From Candidatus Njordarchaeum guaymasense (GTDB lineage Archaea > Asgardarchaeota > Njordarchaeia > Njordarchaeales > Njordarchaeaceae), in contig JAUQYT010000079.1 of assembly GCA_030587605.1 (NCBI GenBank), positions 1 through 6,796 on the forward strand: a stretch of 6,796 bases of DNA, written 5' to 3'. Under the pieces are notes generated by a model. That model had not been told where the DNA came from. It saw only the letters and a list, made by a program, of their open reading frames with translations, and searched no databases. The position numbers and the translations under genes were made by a program. Each line of letters starts with the position of its first letter. The stretch's first letter is position 1. Shown piece after piece: positions 6,012-6,796 of the stretch.

Positions 6012-6539
6012 ATGCGCCGAATCACTTCTCATTTTTCTACAGAGCCAGACTATTTGGACAAAAAGTGGCAATCGGGGCAGTTCCAGATAAAGACTCATAT
6101 AGCCTAAAGGATGAAATGCTACTTTGAGAGTTCGGGGACAACAATCTCTTTGTGCGTGGATCATACTGCCAAGGAATCGACGAAGAACTGATGGAAGGAA
6201 AAGGAGTGTCGCTAAGAGAATTTATTGCGGCAATGGCTTTGCTTGTAAGATCAATGGATACTGAGCATCTTCTAGTTCTTGTCACAAAGATCTAGAGGAT
6301 TTAGTTAACGATATATGTAAGTATGAAATTGAAGTATTTCAAGAATCTGTCCGATTAAATGAAAATTCCTGTGCAAAATGCTCAGTGAAATAGTTTTGGA
6401 CCAGCATGAACTAGAGAAAATCTGGGAAAGCAAGAGATTACTCCTCATGGATACCTTCCTTGAGAAACCATTGGCGATTTTCTCTGAGAATGGGATATCG
6501 TCTTTTCTCATTTGTGTTCCTCAACAGATTGTCGAATAA
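6012..6539 (+). pseudogene. Broken gene of unknown function (about 176 residues if repaired; one in-frame TGA, three frameshifts)
   Basis: Four consecutive protein-like segments lie in changing plus-strand frames. The first runs from the ATG at 6012 (M-R-R-I-T-S-H-F, then Y-L-D-K-K). The second has V-A-I-G-A-V-P-D-K-D-S-Y, an in-frame TGA at 6125-6127, then V-S-L-R-E-F-I-A-A-M-A-L-L and H-L-L-V-L-V-T-K. The third has D-L-E-D-L-V-N-D-I-C-K-Y-E. The last has L-S-E-I-V-L-D-Q-H-E-L-E-K-I-W, ending at TAATAA (6537-6542). Each frame change is repaired by adding one A in an A-run: AAAAA at 6060-6064, AAA at 6286-6288 and AAAA at 6375-6378. The repaired protein would be mostly helical and soluble. 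I recognise no family. The TGA could be a CGA-to-TGA nonsense change. Decay is more likely than recoding, but clustered sequencing indels remain possible. The gene converges with the one at 6599. Confidence 0.52.
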
Positions 6540-6598
6540 TAAGAGCAATATGAAGAGTGGGAATGCCCTACTATGAAATTTTGAACCAAGCATCGCGC

Positions 6599-6796
6599 TC
6601 ACGAAATTTGCTTGACTGTAATTCTCTCGAGCAAGAAGAATACCGGTCTGAAACCGTCTGTACAGCATGTGACAAACAATCTGGGACCGCCGCGACTCAT
6701 ACCCCAAACAATCTTCTGTATATCAGCCCATGCCCAACCGCAGAATTCAGGGGGACATTCCCAAGGCTCATACTCCGACACAACCCAAGACTGCCC
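6599..6796 (-). CDS. TIGR04076-family protein, C-terminal part (5' end beyond the right edge)
   Basis: The minus-strand frame is open from the window edge to the TGA at 6599, giving 65 residues. It matches the C-terminal half of the small TIGR04076 family as I remember it. There is a G-Q-x-W/F-V-V strand at 1-6, and F-C-G-W-A-W-A-D-I at 18-26, where the family has a Cys-x-W-A-W-x-D-I block. Then come a Gly-Gly turn at 36-37 and the signature C-C-T-D-G-F-R-P-V at 44-52, followed by L-L-E-R-I (55-59). The two Cys at 44-45 and those at 14 and 19 might bind metal or act in redox chemistry, but the family has no established function that I know of. A GTG at 6781 could be read as a start, yet the codons before it continue the family pattern, so the gene is truncated by the window. 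It is convergent with the broken locus to its left. Confidence 0.85.
   Translation of the reverse strand, partial: GQSWVVSEYEPWECPPEFCGWAWADIQKIVWGMSRGGPRLFVTCCTDGFRPVFFLLERITVKQIS

Noticed and set aside
6125..6127. In-frame TGA as a selenocysteine codon
   Set aside because: There is no redox-enzyme context and three frameshifts accompany it, so a nonsense change in a decaying gene is simpler.
6037..6285. Minus-strand ORFs at 5967-6164 and 6037-6285
   Set aside because: They are opposite the more coding-like plus-strand broken gene, and are rich in Ser, Arg and Leu as expected of antisense frames.
6545..6796. Plus-strand frame open to the right edge, with a C-T-A-C motif
   Set aside because: It is the complement of the TIGR04076 coding sequence, whose family match is much stronger.
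1..6796. tRNA, rRNA, CRISPR array, insertion sequence or defence cassette
   Set aside because: No T-loop-like motif, repeat array, transposase-like protein or terminal inverted repeat was seen on either strand.

Overview
The window reads as a piece of an archaeal chromosome, probably from a TACK-type lineage such as Bathyarchaeia; that placement is an impression from gene content and protein style, not a phylogeny. The archaeal signs are a group II chaperonin (thermosome), a BRE/TATA-type promoter in front of it, and several starts with weak or no Shine-Dalgarno site. Genes lie on both strands with no long operon.

Left part (1-1082): the 5' end of an SMP-30/gluconolactonase-family gene runs off the left edge on the minus strand. 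It diverges from a complete GNAT acetyltransferase gene. The acetyltransferase is followed by a compound hairpin and a doubtful small minus-strand ORF. Middle (1083-3936): a noncoding stretch ends in a clear TATA box, then comes the thermosome gene. It starts at a TTG with an excellent Shine-Dalgarno site, well inside the longest open frame. About 30 bases downstream lies a co-directional gene for an unrecognised 276-285 residue protein.

Right part (3937-6796): a short doubtful ORF converges on, and slightly overlaps, a 12-helix Major Facilitator Superfamily transporter on the minus strand. Upstream of the transporter are two loci with broken reading frames, on opposite strands, flanking a symmetric TATA element. 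The plus-strand one becomes a single frame of about 176 residues, with one in-frame TGA, if one A is added at each of three A-runs. The minus-strand one needs one added A. The right edge holds the C-terminal part of a TIGR04076-family protein on the minus strand.

The intact genes are mostly unrelated housekeeping or accessory functions: protein folding, acyl transfer, solute export, and possibly lactone hydrolysis. I see no CRISPR array, insertion sequence, tRNA, rRNA or defence cassette. I did not find convincing evidence of a new multi-gene system. The most interesting points are the cluster of decayed or mis-assembled frames at 5578-6539 and the unknown protein next to the thermosome.
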